DNA of 22,564 nt from NCBI RefSeq assembly GCF_042643145.1, contig NZ_JBHRSA010000035.1, positions 1 to 22,564 on the forward strand, given 5' to 3'. Of this stretch, positions 13,490-20,344 are shown piece after piece. A program made the position numbers and the translations under genes. This DNA comes from Virgibacillus_O xinjiangensis (GTDB lineage: Bacteria; Bacillota; Bacilli; Bacillales; Amphibacillaceae). The notes beneath the pieces are model-generated. The model was not told the origin of the DNA and made no database searches. It worked only from the letters and a program-made list of their open reading frames with translations. How positions within the stretch are numbered: the stretch's first letter is position 1; each line of letters starts with the position of its first letter.

Positions 13490-14229
13490 AGCGGCGGATA
13501 TCGAGTATGACCTGCTGATAAAGGAGATCTCCAGCCGATATCGGGCGTGACCTGCCGCTAAAGCGGGGCTCTGGCTGATATTTGGTGTGTCCTGCTGATA
13601 AAGCTGAGCTCCAGCCGATATCGAGTGTGACCTGCTGATAAAGCTGGGCTTCGGCTGATATTTTGGTGTGTCCTGCCGATAAAGGCGAGCTCCGGCTGAT
13701 ATCGGGTGCGTCCTGCTGATAAAGCTGGGCTTCGGCGGAAATCTGGCGTGACCTGCTGATAAAACAGGGCTCTGGCTGATATTTGGTGTGTCCTGCCGAT
13801 AAAGTTGGTCTCCAGCCGATATCGGGCGTGACCTGCTGATAAAGGAGATCTCCAGCCGATATCGATTGTGACCTGCTGATAAAGCTGGGCTTCGGCTGAT
13901 ATTTGGTGTGTCCTGCCGATAAAGGCGAGCTCCGGCTGATATCGGGTGCGTCCTGCTGATAAAGCTGGGCTTCGGCGGAAATCCGATGCGTCCTGCTGAT
14001 AAAGCATAGCACCAGCGGATACCCCGTGCGTCCTGCTGATAAAGCGGGGCTTCGGCGGAAATCCGGTGCGTCCTGCTTATAAAGCATAGCACCAGCGGAT
14101 AAGTGAAGTGTCCTGGTGATAAAGCTGGGCACCGGCGGATAAGCGTTGTATCCTGCCGATAAACCAGATCTCCCGCAGATATCCGGTGCGTTCTGCCGAT
14201 AAAGCAGATTTCCAGCCGATATCTGCTCC
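13490..14229. repeat. 40-bp (2 x 20) tandem repeat array, type B
   Basis: About 18 copies of a 40-bp unit have starts of the CTGCTGATAAAG block at 13512, 13552, 13592, 13632, 13673, 13713 and so on to 14193 (one 41-bp step). Each unit is itself two related 20-bp halves, with GATA or near-GATA every 20 bp. On the minus strand the halves read TTATCAGCAGG and ATATCGGCTGG plus about 9 variable bases. The segment 13626-13743 recurs at 13867-13983 with one T indel, a recent six-unit duplication. All three minus-strand frames stay open across it because the unit lacks stops; none looks like a gene. Confidence 0.93.
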
Positions 14230-14247
14230 CAGCGGTCCAAAGCCGCG

Positions 14248-14345
14248 GCCCGAGTGCATGGGAGCGTGGCCCAAGCGGGATGTGCTGTCGCCCGAGAGGG
14301 AGGTGCTAGAGCCTGAGTTGAGAAGACCGTCGCCCGGGCTTCAAT
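14248..14345. repeat. 21-bp tandem repeat array (type A)
   Basis: GCCCGAG-like cores start at 14248, 14269, 14290, 14311 and 14332, exactly 21 bp apart, with variable GC-rich remainder (GGGAGC, GGTGCT). The array directly follows the type B array. From 14346 to 14554 I see AT-rich sequence with no gene. Confidence 0.8.
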
Positions 14346-14554
14346 AGGGGTTTATATAAAAATGGTTTTGTTCATCTTTCTTCTCCTTCCCTATGAAACT
14401 AATTAATGGAGGCAGCAACTGGCGGCAGCTCATCTAGCAATAGAAAAAATATAAGCTTCCTTGTTTAAGAGCGGACTGCCTATGTTTCGGACGATTGGCT
14501 CATGCGTGTTTAAATGATATTTGATAAAATGGTATTGTCGAAGATTGGGAAAAA

Positions 14555-14584
14555 TTGTAATATCCTGTAAGATTTCTCTATACT
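14555..14584 (+). promoter_or_regulatory. Promoter of the dicarboxylate symporter gene
   Basis: TTGTAA (14555-14560), 18-bp spacer, TATACT (14579-14584). The leader to the start codon is about 40 nt and contains the cre-like site. Confidence 0.5.
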
Positions 14585-14602
14585 TTTTCCCATACATAAT
14601 AT

Positions 14603-14616
14603 AGAAAGCGCTTAGA
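14603..14616 (+). promoter_or_regulatory. Candidate cre site (CcpA operator)
   Basis: AGAAAGCGCTTAGA has the intact AAAGCGCTT centre of the Bacillus cre consensus, with degenerate ends. Placed downstream of the predicted -10, it would allow CcpA to repress the transporter when sugar is plentiful. Confidence 0.5.
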
Positions 14617-14631
14617 TAGAAAGGATGTAAG

Positions 14632-16314
14632 ATGATGGCAAATGGAGCAGTGGAGACGCTGTGGAACGGGCTATGGAAGTCTCATGCCCGGACGAAGCAG
14701 CTTCTTACCTTTTCCCAGTTGAAGTCTGCTGATCAAAGAGGGGAAAAACAAGCGGCAGACCAGCAAGACAACCTGCCAAAAGGCAGCCCGAATGGGGGAG
14801 ATGATGGGGGAGGAGATGGTCCGAAGCGGGCATATTCAAAAGGCCAGCTGGTCGGTTTGATTCTCGGGCCCTTCCTATTTGTGATGATGATGCTCTTCTT
14901 TACGCCAGAGGGACTGAGCTTCGAGGCACGGGCAGTCTTGGCGTCGACGTTATGGATTGCCACTTGGTGGATTTCGGAAGCCATCCCGATACCGGCAACC
15001 TCCTTGCTGCCGATTATTCTGCTGCCAGTACTCGGAGCATTGGATAGTGATACGGTCGTTTCCTCGTATGGGGACGACATCATCTTCTTGTTCCTTGGCG
15101 GGTTTTTCATCGCGACCGCCATGGAAAAATGGAATCTGCATCAGCGGATGGCTCTGGCCATCATACATATGATTGGAACGAGCACCAACCGGATCATCCT
15201 CGGCTTCATGGTGGCGACCGGATTTCTCTCCATGTGGGTGTCCAATACCGCCGCCGTCATGATGATGATTCCGATCGGACTGGCGATTGTCTACCAGGTC
15301 AGTGAATCATTGAAAGGGGAAGAGCAGCAGGGAGAGCTGAAGAAATTTGAAAAAGCGATTATATTCGGTGTCGGCTACGGCGGTACCCTCGGCGGACTCG
15401 GCACACTGATCGGCACGCCGCCGAACATCATCCTGGCCGGCCAGGTGGAGCAATTATTCGGCATTGAAATCTCTTTCCTAGATTGGCTGCTGTTCGGAGC
15501 GCCCATCGTATTCATTCTCATTTTCGCCGTATGGTTCTATCTCACCCGGCTCGTGTATCCGATCAAGCTGAAAAGCCTCCCGGGAGGACGGGAACTGATT
15601 CAGAGCGAACGTAAGGCATTGGGTACGATCCGCTATGAGGAAAAAGCGGTGCTGGCTGTATTTTTGTTTGCAGCATTCATGTGGATCACCCGGACATTCA
15701 TTTGGGAAGATATTCTTCCGATTCCCGGACTCAATGACGGGATGGTCGCCATTGCGGCGACACTGCTGCTGTTCCTCATTCCGGCTTCCAATGGCCATGG
15801 TACCAAGATACTGGAGTGGGAAGATTCGCGCGACATCCCATGGGGCATCCTCCTCCTGTTCGGGGGCGGGCTGGCGATTGCTGCCGGCTTCAGTGAGACA
15901 GGTCTATCAAATTGGATCGGGGAGCAGCTGACCATTTTGGAAGGCATCAATTTCATCCTGATCATCCTGGTATCCACCACCTTGGTCATGTTCCTGACAG
16001 AAATCACATCCAACACAGCAACAGGCACCATGATTCTTCCAGTCGTGGCCGCACTCGCCGTCGCGCTGGAAATCCATCCATTCGCACTGATGGTGCCATG
16101 CGCCATGGCAGCCAACAACGCATTCATGCTGCCAGTCGGAACACCGCCAAACGCCATCATCTTCGGAACAGGCAAACTGAAAATCATCGAAATGGTGCGC
16201 AACGGCTTCTGGCTCAACGTGGTCTCCATCATCCTGATCGTCGTCGCCATTACATTCTGGCTTCCGATTCTGTGGGATATTGATTTGACCATCCTGCCCG
16301 CTGGATTGGAATAG
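14632..16314 (+). CDS. SLC13/DASS sodium-dicarboxylate symporter (SdcS-like)
   Basis: Membrane carrier of 560 aa, expected to bring in C4-dicarboxylates (succinate, malate, fumarate) with sodium. It resembles S. aureus SdcS closely from KGQLVGLILGPFLF (residues 70-83) onward. The two inverted repeats each carry the substrate/sodium motif: SNT at 204-206 (MWVSNTAAVMMMIPIG) with GTPPN at 261-265, and SNT at 460-462 with GTPPN at 503-507. Eleven or so membrane segments are evident. The first about 70 residues form a polar extension (GGDDGGGDG near 56-64) longer than in SdcS. The ATG at 14632 has AAGGA upstream; a second ATG follows immediately. No terminator is seen before the repeat array downstream. 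Confidence 0.93.
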   Translation: MMANGAVETLWNGLWKSHARTKQLLTFSQLKSADQRGEKQAADQQDNLPKGSPNGGDDGGGDGPKRAYSKGQLVGLILGPFLFVMMMLFFTPEGLSFEARAVLASTLWIATWWISEAIPIPATSLLPIILLPVLGALDSDTVVSSYGDDIIFLFLGGFFIATAMEKWNLHQRMALAIIHMIGTSTNRIILGFMVATGFLSMWVSNTAAVMMMIPIGLAIVYQVSESLKGEEQQGELKKFEKAIIFGVGYGGTLGGLGTLIGTPPNIILAGQVEQLFGIEISFLDWLLFGAPIVFILIFAVWFYLTRLVYPIKLKSLPGGRELIQSERKALGTIRYEEKAVLAVFLFAAFMWITRTFIWEDILPIPGLNDGMVAIAATLLLFLIPASNGHGTKILEWEDSRDIPWGILLLFGGGLAIAAGFSETGLSNWIGEQLTILEGINFILIILVSTTLVMFLTEITSNTATGTMILPVVAALAVALEIHPFALMVPCAMAANNAFMLPVGTPPNAIIFGTGKLKIIEMVRNGFWLNVVSIILIVVAITFWLPILWDIDLTILPAGLE

Positions 16315-16330
16315 GAAGAGTGCGTGCGCG

Positions 16331-16386
16331 GCCTGAGTGGCAGGTGCTGACGCCCGAGTAAGCGGAAGCGTGGCCTGAGTGGCAGG
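16331..16386. repeat. Short 21-bp type A repeat run
   Basis: GCCTGAG/GCCCGAG cores at 16331, 16352 and 16373 are 21 bp apart. The next core (16394) is also 21 bp on but already has the type B form (GCTTATC), so this run continues into the following array without losing phase. Confidence 0.8.
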
Positions 16387-16729
16387 AGAGCTGGCTTATC
16401 GGCAGGAGGCGCACGTAATCAGCAGAAGAGCTGGCTTATCGGCAGGAGGCGCGCGCAATCAGCAGAAGAGCTGGTTAATCGGCAGGAGGCGCACGTAATC
16501 AGCCGGAGAGCTGGTTAATCGGCAGGAGGCGCGCGCAATCAGCAGAAGAGCTGGCTTATCGGCAGGAGGCGCACGTAATCAGCCGGAGAGCTGGTTAATC
16601 GGCAGGAGGCGCGCGCAATCAGCAGGAGAGCTGGCTAATCAGCAGGAGGCCCGCGCAATCAGCCGGAGAGCTGGTTAATCGGCAGGAGGCGCACGTAATC
16701 AGCAGAAGAGCTGGTTAATCGGCAGGAGG
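16387..16729. repeat. 40-bp (2 x 20) tandem repeat array, type B
   Basis: Nine copies of a 40-bp unit, with GAGCTGG blocks ending in CTGG at 16391, 16431, 16471 and so on to 16711, exactly 40 bp apart. Halves are AATCAGCAGRAGAGCTGG and WATCGGCAGGAGGCGC, 20 bp each. Units alternate between GCACGT and GCGCGC variants with an 80-bp higher-order period over part of the array. The last unit runs up to 81 bp before the next gene. Confidence 0.93.
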
Positions 16730-16741
16730 TTGCATCTATGT

Positions 16742-16771
16742 GTTATTTTCCTCATCATCGGGAAATATAAA
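16742..16771 (+). promoter_or_regulatory. Promoter region of the small membrane protein gene
   Basis: A sigma-A-like pair TTATTT (16743-16748), 17-bp spacer, TATAAA (16766-16771) overlaps a weak sigma-B-like pair GTTATT (16742-16747), 12-bp spacer, GGGAAA (16760-16765). Which, if either, is used cannot be told. Confidence 0.4.
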
Positions 16772-16810
16772 ATAGAATTCATTTTGATGTTTATGTACGG
16801 AGGAGTTTAT

Positions 16811-17113
16811 ATGTCGATATCGAAAATTATGAGACTAATCACTGGTATATTTGAAGCATTGCTCGGCATCCCGTTTCTCGGTGGAATCTATATCATCAGC
16901 AATGCTTGGACGCCACTTCTGGTGATGCTCGTGCTGCATATCATTACGCTCTTGCTGACTAGAAAAGATGGTGGGGCATATGCCGGAAGTGTGCTGGGTA
17001 TCATTACTTCGCTCATTGCCTGGTTCCCGGTGGTCGGTATGTTCATGCACATCCTGACAGCCATCGTCCTGTTTATTACACTGGCTCTGCCGGATCGGAA
17101 TAGAGGGGTTTAA
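16811..17113 (+). CDS. Small multi-pass membrane protein (100 aa), unknown
   Basis: The product has three or four membrane segments (about residues 8-28, 34-51, 56-72 and 74-94) and a basic C-terminus (PDRNRGV). A loop with KDGGAYAGSVLG separates the second and third segments. I do not recognise a family. The reading frame could be extended upstream to a TTG at 16730, but the ATG at 16811 has ACGGAGGAG at the right spacing and I prefer it. A hairpin follows 43 bp after the stop. It lies between two repeat arrays and has no obvious partner gene. Confidence 0.75.
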   Translation: MSISKIMRLITGIFEALLGIPFLGGIYIISNAWTPLLVMLVLHIITLLLTRKDGGAYAGSVLGIITSLIAWFPVVGMFMHILTAIVLFITLALPDRNRGV

Positions 17114-17156
17114 TGGGTTTAATAAATTTATTTAATAAAATAATGTTTAAGAAAAG

Positions 17157-17191
17157 AAGGGTGCAGTCATCACAGATTGCATCCCTTTTCA
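17157..17191 (+). terminator. Hairpin terminator of the small membrane protein gene
   Basis: AAGGGTGCA (17157-17165) pairs with TGCATCCCTT (17178-17187) with one bulge, followed by a short T-run. The preceding 17114-17150 is very AT-rich. Confidence 0.6.
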
Positions 17192-17217
17192 GTTGGAGCG
17201 CTGGGATTAGGAGATAT

Positions 17218-17455
17218 ACTCGTGCCCCAAGCACCGCAACTCGTGCGTCGCCCCGCCGTACTCAGGCCATAAGCACCGCAACTCGTGCCGTACCCCGCCG
17301 CACTCAGGCCATAAGCACCTCCACTCGTGCCGCCCCCCGCCGTACTCGGACCCCACGCACCGCAACACGTGCCATACGCCCTCGCACTCGGGCCCCATGC
17401 ACCTCCACTCGTGCCACGCACCGCAACACGGGCCCCAAGCACCTCCCACTCCCCA
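17218..17455. repeat. 21-bp tandem repeat array (type A), 12 copies
   Basis: ACTCGTGCC/ACTCAGGCC/ACTCGGGCC cores start at 17218, 17239, 17260, 17281, 17302, 17323, 17344, 17365, 17386, 17407, 17426 and 17448. Nine consecutive steps are exactly 21 bp; the last two are 19 and 22. Alternate units share tails (AAGCACCKC and CCCGCCG), giving a partial 42-bp pairing. It lies between convergent genes; reading frames across it on both strands are repeat artefacts. Confidence 0.93.
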
Positions 17456-17462
17456 AAACTCA

Positions 17463-17495
17463 CAAAAAAAGAAGGCCCGCACAGGCCTTCTTTTT
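17463..17495. terminator. Bidirectional terminator before the cyclase gene
   Basis: GAAGGCC (17471-17477) pairs with GGCCTTC (17484-17490), flanked by a run of A on the left and a run of T on the right. It would terminate in both directions. It lies 12 bp beyond the minus-strand stop at 17508. Confidence 0.9.
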
Positions 17496-17507
17496 CCTAT
17501 AATCTAC

Positions 17508-18131
17508 TTACGTCAAGCTGACTCCTTCAAATAACAGCACGCGGGCCGGGGAGGCGTCGGTGCCTTTGATGCGGAGTGGTGCTGCGACCATGAAGTATTC
17601 GCCTTCTGGTACATCTAACAGGCGGAGTCCTTCGGCGATGATGATGCGGTGCTCGAACAGGGTCCGGTGTGTCGGGTGTTCGGGCTGGCTGCGTTCAATG
17701 CCGAGTCCGTCGATGCCGACGCCTTTGATTCCGACTTCGGCGAGGTATTCGGCTGCATCGGCTGCGACGAAGATGAAGTCGAAGTCGAAAGCTTCTTCCT
17801 GGGAGTTTTTCGTTTTGAACAGGATGAAGTCGCCGCGTTCGATCGGGAAGCCTTCGATGTCTTCTTTGGTGATGCGGTCTTCGACATGGGTCACGTCGAA
17901 CAGCTTCACCTTGCCGACGAGGTCCTCGATGTTGATGGTTTCCATCGTCTCTCCATCATTGATCATATGGAGTGGGGAGTCGACATGGGTGCCGGTATGC
18001 AGGTCGAGGTCGATGCGAGACTCGGTCACATGTCCGTTGGTCACGGTGCTGATCTTCGGCTGTTTTTCTTCTTTATTTTTGTACACGGGCATCCCTTCAT
18101 AGATTTCCGCTGATACGTCATACATTTTCAT
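17508..18131 (-). CDS. Cyclase-family metal hydrolase (kynurenine-formamidase-like)
   Basis: The 207-aa protein of the cyclase/KynB fold has the zinc-binding motif HTGTHVDSPLH (residues 45-55; His45, His49, Asp51, His55) and a later HPTHRTLFEHRIIIAEGL segment (about 152-169) carrying further conserved His and Glu. The family includes kynurenine formamidase and isatin hydrolase as well as many uncharacterised amidohydrolases, so the substrate is uncertain. No other tryptophan-catabolic gene is in the window. AAGGAGGAA precedes the ATG at 18131, only 18 bp after the zwf stop, so it is very likely co-transcribed with zwf. A bidirectional terminator follows. Confidence 0.88.
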   Translation of the reverse strand: MKMYDVSAEIYEGMPVYKNKEEKQPKISTVTNGHVTESRIDLDLHTGTHVDSPLHMINDGETMETINIEDLVGKVKLFDVTHVEDRITKEDIEGFPIERGDFILFKTKNSQEEAFDFDFIFVAADAAEYLAEVGIKGVGIDGLGIERSQPEHPTHRTLFEHRIIIAEGLRLLDVPEGEYFMVAAPLRIKGTDASPARVLLFEGVSLT

Positions 18132-18149
18132 TGCGATATTCCTCCTTGC

Positions 18150-19637
18150 TTACTTAATGACATCGGTGATCGGCCACCAATGGAATCCGTCTTTCTCCAG
18201 CAGTTTGTCTGCTTCATCCGGTCCCATGGAGCCGGAATTGTAGTTCGGGAAGTCCGGTTCCTGTTTCGACCAGGCACTCAGGATGGAATCGATGTATTCC
18301 CAGGAATTCGCCACTTCGTCCCAGTGGGTGAAGTTGGTGGTATCTCCCTGCATGCAGTCGAACAGCAGCTTTTCATAAGCCTCCGGTGTATTGATGCCGT
18401 TGACGCTTTCGCTGTTATAGGAAAGCTGGATCGGCTGGGCGGATGAGCCATGACCGGCTTTTTTCGCATTCAGGAACAGGGTGACCCCTTCGTTCGGCTG
18501 GATGCTGATTACCAGCAGGTTCGGATTCTTCTTCTGATCCTCATAATAAAGATTCATCGGGATGTCCTTGAACTCCACGACGATATGGGTGGCCTTCTCG
18601 GCAAGGCGCTTGCCTGTCCGGATATAGAAAGGCACACCGGCCCAGCGGTAGTTGTCGATCATGACTTTTCCGGCGACAAAGGTTTCTGTCGGAGAATAGG
18701 CGAGCTCTTCCGCTTCTTCGCGGTAGCCGTTCACATTCCGGCGGCGAATGACGCCCGGCCCATACTGGCCGCGGACAAAGTTTTCGTCGACATCCTCCTC
18801 AGTCAAATTGCGCAGGGCGCGCAGCACCTTGATTTTTTCCGAACGGATCTCATCGGTCGTCAGATTGATCGGCGGCTCCATCGCAAGCAGGGCGACCATT
18901 TGCAGCATATGGTTCTGCACCATGTCTCTCGCTGCACCGGAGCGGTCATAATACCGTGCCCGTTCCTCGACACCAAGCGATTCACTGGACGTGATCTGGA
19001 TGTTGGAGATGAAGCGGTTGTTCCACAGATGTTCGAAAATCCCGTTCGCAAACCGGATGACTTCGATGTTCTGTACCATTTCTTTTCCGAGGTAATGGTC
19101 GATCCGGTAAATCTGATCCTCGTTGAATGCTTCGCGGATCTGGTTGTTCAGCTCTTTGGCACTTTCGAGGTCATGCCCGAACGGCTTCTCGATGACCAGG
19201 CGGGTCCAGCCCTCGGTCTCTTTCAGTCCGTATTCCTTCAGATTGTTGGCGATGCTTCCGAAATACTCGGGAGCCATGGCCAGGTAAAAAATACGGTTAC
19301 CTTCTGTCTGATATGTACCTTCGAGTTCCTGCAGGAGTTCGTTGAGGCCATTGTATGAGGAAGGCTCCGTTACATCAAAGGATTGATAGTAGAAGTGGGA
19401 GGAGAATTCCTCCAGGTTTTGTGCACCTGCTACGGTCTCCTCGATGGAAATTTCCACATTTTCGCGGAGTGTATCATTCGTCCAGGGTCTTCTAGCAAGC
19501 CCTATGACGGCAAAGTCCTCACTGATTTTTCCATTCTGGTAAAGACGATAGATGGAAGGGAAAAGTTTTCGCTTGGCTAGATCTCCCGTTGCCCCGAATA
19601 TGACAATCACACTCTTCGGTCGTTGTTGGTCAGTCAA
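18150..19637 (-). CDS. zwf: Glucose-6-phosphate 1-dehydrogenase
   Basis: The 495-aa enzyme catalyses the first step of the oxidative pentose phosphate pathway (glucose-6-phosphate to 6-phosphogluconolactone with NADP). The Rossmann motif GATGDLAKRKLFP lies at about residues 15-27, EKPFG near 150-154, and the active-site signature RIDHYLGKEMVQN near 178-190. I place the start at TTG 19637 because GAGGGGG lies 7 bp upstream of it; an in-frame TTG 15 bp further up overlaps that ribosome site and is less likely. The start region carries an AT-rich stretch with weak promoter-like sequence. It lies 82 bp after yjjB-like and 18 bp before the cyclase gene. Confidence 0.96.
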   Translation of the reverse strand: MTDQQRPKSVIVIFGATGDLAKRKLFPSIYRLYQNGKISEDFAVIGLARRPWTNDTLRENVEISIEETVAGAQNLEEFSSHFYYQSFDVTEPSSYNGLNELLQELEGTYQTEGNRIFYLAMAPEYFGSIANNLKEYGLKETEGWTRLVIEKPFGHDLESAKELNNQIREAFNEDQIYRIDHYLGKEMVQNIEVIRFANGIFEHLWNNRFISNIQITSSESLGVEERARYYDRSGAARDMVQNHMLQMVALLAMEPPINLTTDEIRSEKIKVLRALRNLTEEDVDENFVRGQYGPGVIRRRNVNGYREEAEELAYSPTETFVAGKVMIDNYRWAGVPFYIRTGKRLAEKATHIVVEFKDIPMNLYYEDQKKNPNLLVISIQPNEGVTLFLNAKKAGHGSSAQPIQLSYNSESVNGINTPEAYEKLLFDCMQGDTTNFTHWDEVANSWEYIDSILSAWSKQEPDFPNYNSGSMGPDEADKLLEKDGFHWWPITDVIK

Positions 19638-19719
19638 TGTAATCCCCCTCAATTCTTTTCAGATAATAGTTAATTGTATAGTTATTGGCGAGTTAAATCA
19701 AACGTTGGAACTAAGTTTT

Positions 19720-20166
19720 TTATTTTGCGCGTCTTTTTAATGGAGATTTGCGGATGCTTTGATTGACTACTTCAGAAAACATCAACCCGATCGCAATGCC
19801 ACCCGCGAGAAGCATTACCTGGGCCGACAGCTGGACGGCGGCCGTATAGTCATTTTCCACGAAATTCCGCATCGCATCATAGGCGACACCACCCGGCACG
19901 AGCGGAATCACGCCGGAAACATGGAAGATGATGATCGGTGTTTTATAAACTTTGGCAAAAATTTGCGTGATGATGGCCACGAGCATGGCCCCGAAAATGG
20001 TGGCAGGCACGGCATCCATCCCCTGCTGAACCAGAATGTAATAGAGGATCCATCCGGCCATGCCGGCGAGCCCGCACTGGATCAGTGATTTTTTCGGCGC
20101 ATTGAACAGAATGCCGAAGCCGGCAGCCGCTACAAAGCTGGTTGCCAGCTGTGCTAGGATCATCAT
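19720..20166 (-). CDS. ThrE-family exporter, YjjB-like subunit
   Basis: The 148-aa membrane protein corresponds to the C-terminal half of the ThrE threonine/serine exporter. It contains LFNAPKKSLIQ (about residues 20-30), GVIPLVPGGVAYDAM (about 85-99) and four or five membrane helices, and ends with a basic RKSPLKRRAK tail. It should form the exporter with the YjjP-like subunit encoded upstream. Two adjacent ATGs are available at 20166 and 20163, with AAGGGGGAAG upstream. A good sigma-A promoter (20196-20224) precedes it, so it need not depend on the yjjP-like transcript. No clear terminator is seen before zwf. Confidence 0.88.
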   Translation of the reverse strand: MMILAQLATSFVAAAGFGILFNAPKKSLIQCGLAGMAGWILYYILVQQGMDAVPATIFGAMLVAIITQIFAKVYKTPIIIFHVSGVIPLVPGGVAYDAMRNFVENDYTAAVQLSAQVMLLAGGIAIGLMFSEVVNQSIRKSPLKRRAK

Positions 20167-20195
20167 GTCACTTCCCCCTTGCTGAGTAAAAATGG

Positions 20196-20224
20196 ATAAT
20201 ATTTCAAGTGATAGTTTCTGTAAA
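20196..20224 (-). promoter_or_regulatory. Sigma-A promoter of the yjjB-like gene
   Basis: Minus strand: TTTACA (20219-20224), 17-bp spacer, TATTAT (20196-20201), with a leader of about 25-30 nt to the start codon. Confidence 0.65.
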
Positions 20225-20304
20225 CAGGTACATCCATATGCAGAGTTTCTCTCCTTCTAGATGGGAGGCCCCCGGAATGGGATTTGTGGACGCTCAACTT
20301 AGCG

Positions 20305-20326
20305 GCAGGGCAGGTCCGCCCCCTGC
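20305..20326 (-). terminator. Hairpin after the yjjP-like gene
   Basis: GCAGGG (20305-20310) pairs with CCCTGC (20321-20326), extended by GGC/GCC-type pairing inside. It lies 19 bp beyond the yjjP-like stop. No T-run, so termination efficiency is uncertain. The rest of the 178-bp gap has no gene. Confidence 0.4.
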
Positions 20327-20344
20327 GATGTAATGAGCATTGTA

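Noticed and set aside
13367..14240. Three long overlapping minus-strand reading frames (up to 289 codons) with repeated SAG, LYQQ and FISR peptides
   Set aside because: The repeat lacks stop codons and its 40-bp length is not a multiple of three, so all three frames stay open and cycle through the same peptides. No ribosome site or family is evident, and the frames run into the end of the pump gene and its terminator.
16387..16729. CRISPR array
   Set aside because: Repeats are contiguous and degenerate, with no unique spacers of constant length between identical repeats, and no cas genes are in the window. The same holds for 13490-14229.
16730..16810. TTG start at 16730 for the small membrane protein, using AGGAGG supplied by the last repeat unit
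   Set aside because: The AGGAGG ends almost at the TTG, which is too close, and the ATG at 16811 has a well-spaced GGAGGAG.
17113..17502. 129-codon plus-strand frame and similar minus-strand frames over the 21-bp array
   Set aside because: 21 is a multiple of three, so a stop-free unit gives a long Thr/Arg/Pro repeat frame automatically. A terminator lies inside it and composition follows the DNA repeat.
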